Shown here: piece after piece, positions 6,093-6,423 of the stretch
How positions within the stretch are numbered: position 1 is the stretch's first letter
Layout of the letters: each line of letters starts with the position of its first letter
The notes under the pieces: generated by a model
What the model was told of the DNA's origin: nothing
What the model saw: only the letters and a program-made list of their open reading frames with translations
The model's database searches: none
From: SURF-24 sp964537965
GTDB taxonomy: Bacteria > Bacteroidota > Ignavibacteria > Ignavibacteriales > SURF-24
Direction: 5' to 3'
Assembly (NCBI GenBank): GCA_964537965.1
Contig: CAZIDB010000257.1
Location: 1 to 6,423 of the forward strand
Length of the DNA stretch: 6,423 nucleotides
Made by a program: the position numbers and the translations under genes

Positions 6093-6302
6093 TTTTGAAA
6101 TAAATTAATCTTTTCCTAACCAGGAGATTTATTCTTTTTACAAATCAATTTTAAAAAAAGTTCTCACCTCTTAGTTAAGCTTCAAGACAGTCGTTGTCTT
6201 TTGTATTAATTGCAATATGAAATGTTTGATTCCTAATTGACTGATGATGATATTACGTAGGACAATATCTGGTACCGTTTACTCTGAAAGGTTAACAGCT
6301 AT

Positions 6303-6339
6303 TTAAAATAAAAAGACCGGAATTATTCTTCCGGTCTTT
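6303..6339 (-). terminator. Rho-independent terminator of the tRNA-Gln gene
   Basis: On the minus strand an 11-bp perfect stem (arms 6329-6339 and 6312-6322, sequence AAAGACCGGAA with its complement) closes a 6-nt loop and is followed by a T-rich tail, TTATTTT. It begins only one base after the 3' end of the tRNA, so it ends that transcript and separates it from the exbB operon. Confidence 0.85.
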
Positions 6340-6340
6340 G

Positions 6341-6413
6341 CTGCCCTGCTAGGGCTCGAACCTAGAGACTTTTGATCCAGAGTCAAACGTGTTGCCAATT
6401 ACACCACAGGGCA
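6341..6413 (-). tRNA. tRNA-Gln (anticodon CUG)
   Basis: A complete 73-nt cloverleaf reads on the minus strand: acceptor stem TGCCCTG/CAGGGCA (7 bp), D arm GTGT/ACAC with an 8-nt loop containing GG, anticodon stem TTTGA/TCAAA, 5-nt variable loop, and T arm CTAGG/CCTAG with loop TTCGAGC. The anticodon loop CTCTGGA places CUG at positions 34-36 after U33, decoding CAG as glutamine. The weak first pair U1-A72 and discriminator G73 match known GlnRS identity elements in E. coli. The CCA end is not encoded (the next bases are CAA), so a CCA-adding enzyme must complete it. Its promoter lies outside the window. Confidence 0.95.
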
Positions 6414-6423
6414 ATTAACATTC

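Larger units (their letters stand above)
5930..6302. other. Intergenic region between tRNA-Gln terminator and exbB
   Basis: This stretch of about 370 bp has no convincing gene. The few ATG-led frames on either strand that I checked run about 7-8 codons. It holds the candidate exbB promoter, the palindromes at 6000-6029 and 6072-6092, and a weak hairpin at 6184-6200 (aagaca/tgtctt arms, 5-nt loop). The length is generous for a simple promoter, which leaves room for regulator sites or a small RNA, but I see no direct sign of the latter. Confidence 0.5.

Noticed and set aside
6184..6200. Hairpin aagaca-gtcgt-tgtctt as a terminator or small RNA
   Set aside because: The stem is only 6 bp, mostly A-T, with no proper T tract, and the tRNA already has a stronger terminator upstream.
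1..6423. Mobile element, CRISPR array or defence system
   Set aside because: No transposase, integrase, regularly spaced repeats or nuclease/toxin domains are visible. The tRNA shows no duplicated 3' end within the window that would mark an integration site.

Overview
The window is AT-rich and gene-dense. All supported genes are read from the minus strand, so transcription runs from high to low coordinates. The protein set is a Bacteroidota/Ignavibacteriota-type TonB energisation operon. The TonB has the N-terminal motif NKEYGAYLLR and the C-terminal MPSYPGG...YP domain common in that group. Several genes carry recognisable Shine-Dalgarno sequences (AGGAG before exbB, AAGGA before the second exbD, AAAGG before the TPR gene). 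That is unusual for Bacteroidia and Flavobacteriia and points towards a deeper branch such as Ignavibacteria. The lineage call is an inference.

Layout from right to left: a complete tRNA-Gln(CUG) gene (6341-6413) with its own intrinsic terminator (6303-6339); an intergenic region of about 370 bp with a candidate sigma70-type promoter and two inverted repeats; then seven tightly spaced genes. These are exbB (GTG start), exbD-1, exbD-2, tonB, a small two-helix membrane protein of unknown function, a PstS-like substrate-binding lipoprotein and a large exported TPR protein. Gaps are 2-29 bp, with one overlap of 26 bp. A strong intrinsic terminator (184-220) closes the operon. At the left edge an SD sequence and ATG (1-19) suggest the start of another minus-strand gene that leaves the window.

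Working model: ExbB and the two ExbD proteins form a proton-driven inner-membrane motor that powers TonB, which contacts TonB-dependent outer-membrane receptors. The three downstream genes are co-transcribed and lie in or across the cell envelope. The PstS-like protein appears, by eye, to have lost several phosphate ligands of E. coli PstS, and no pst permease or ATPase genes are present. It may therefore be a structural or sensory partner of the TonB motor rather than a phosphate importer. The TPR protein looks like a periplasmic scaffold. The gene order is, from memory, recurrent in Bacteroidota, but the roles of the last three genes are poorly described. They are the most interesting part of the window.
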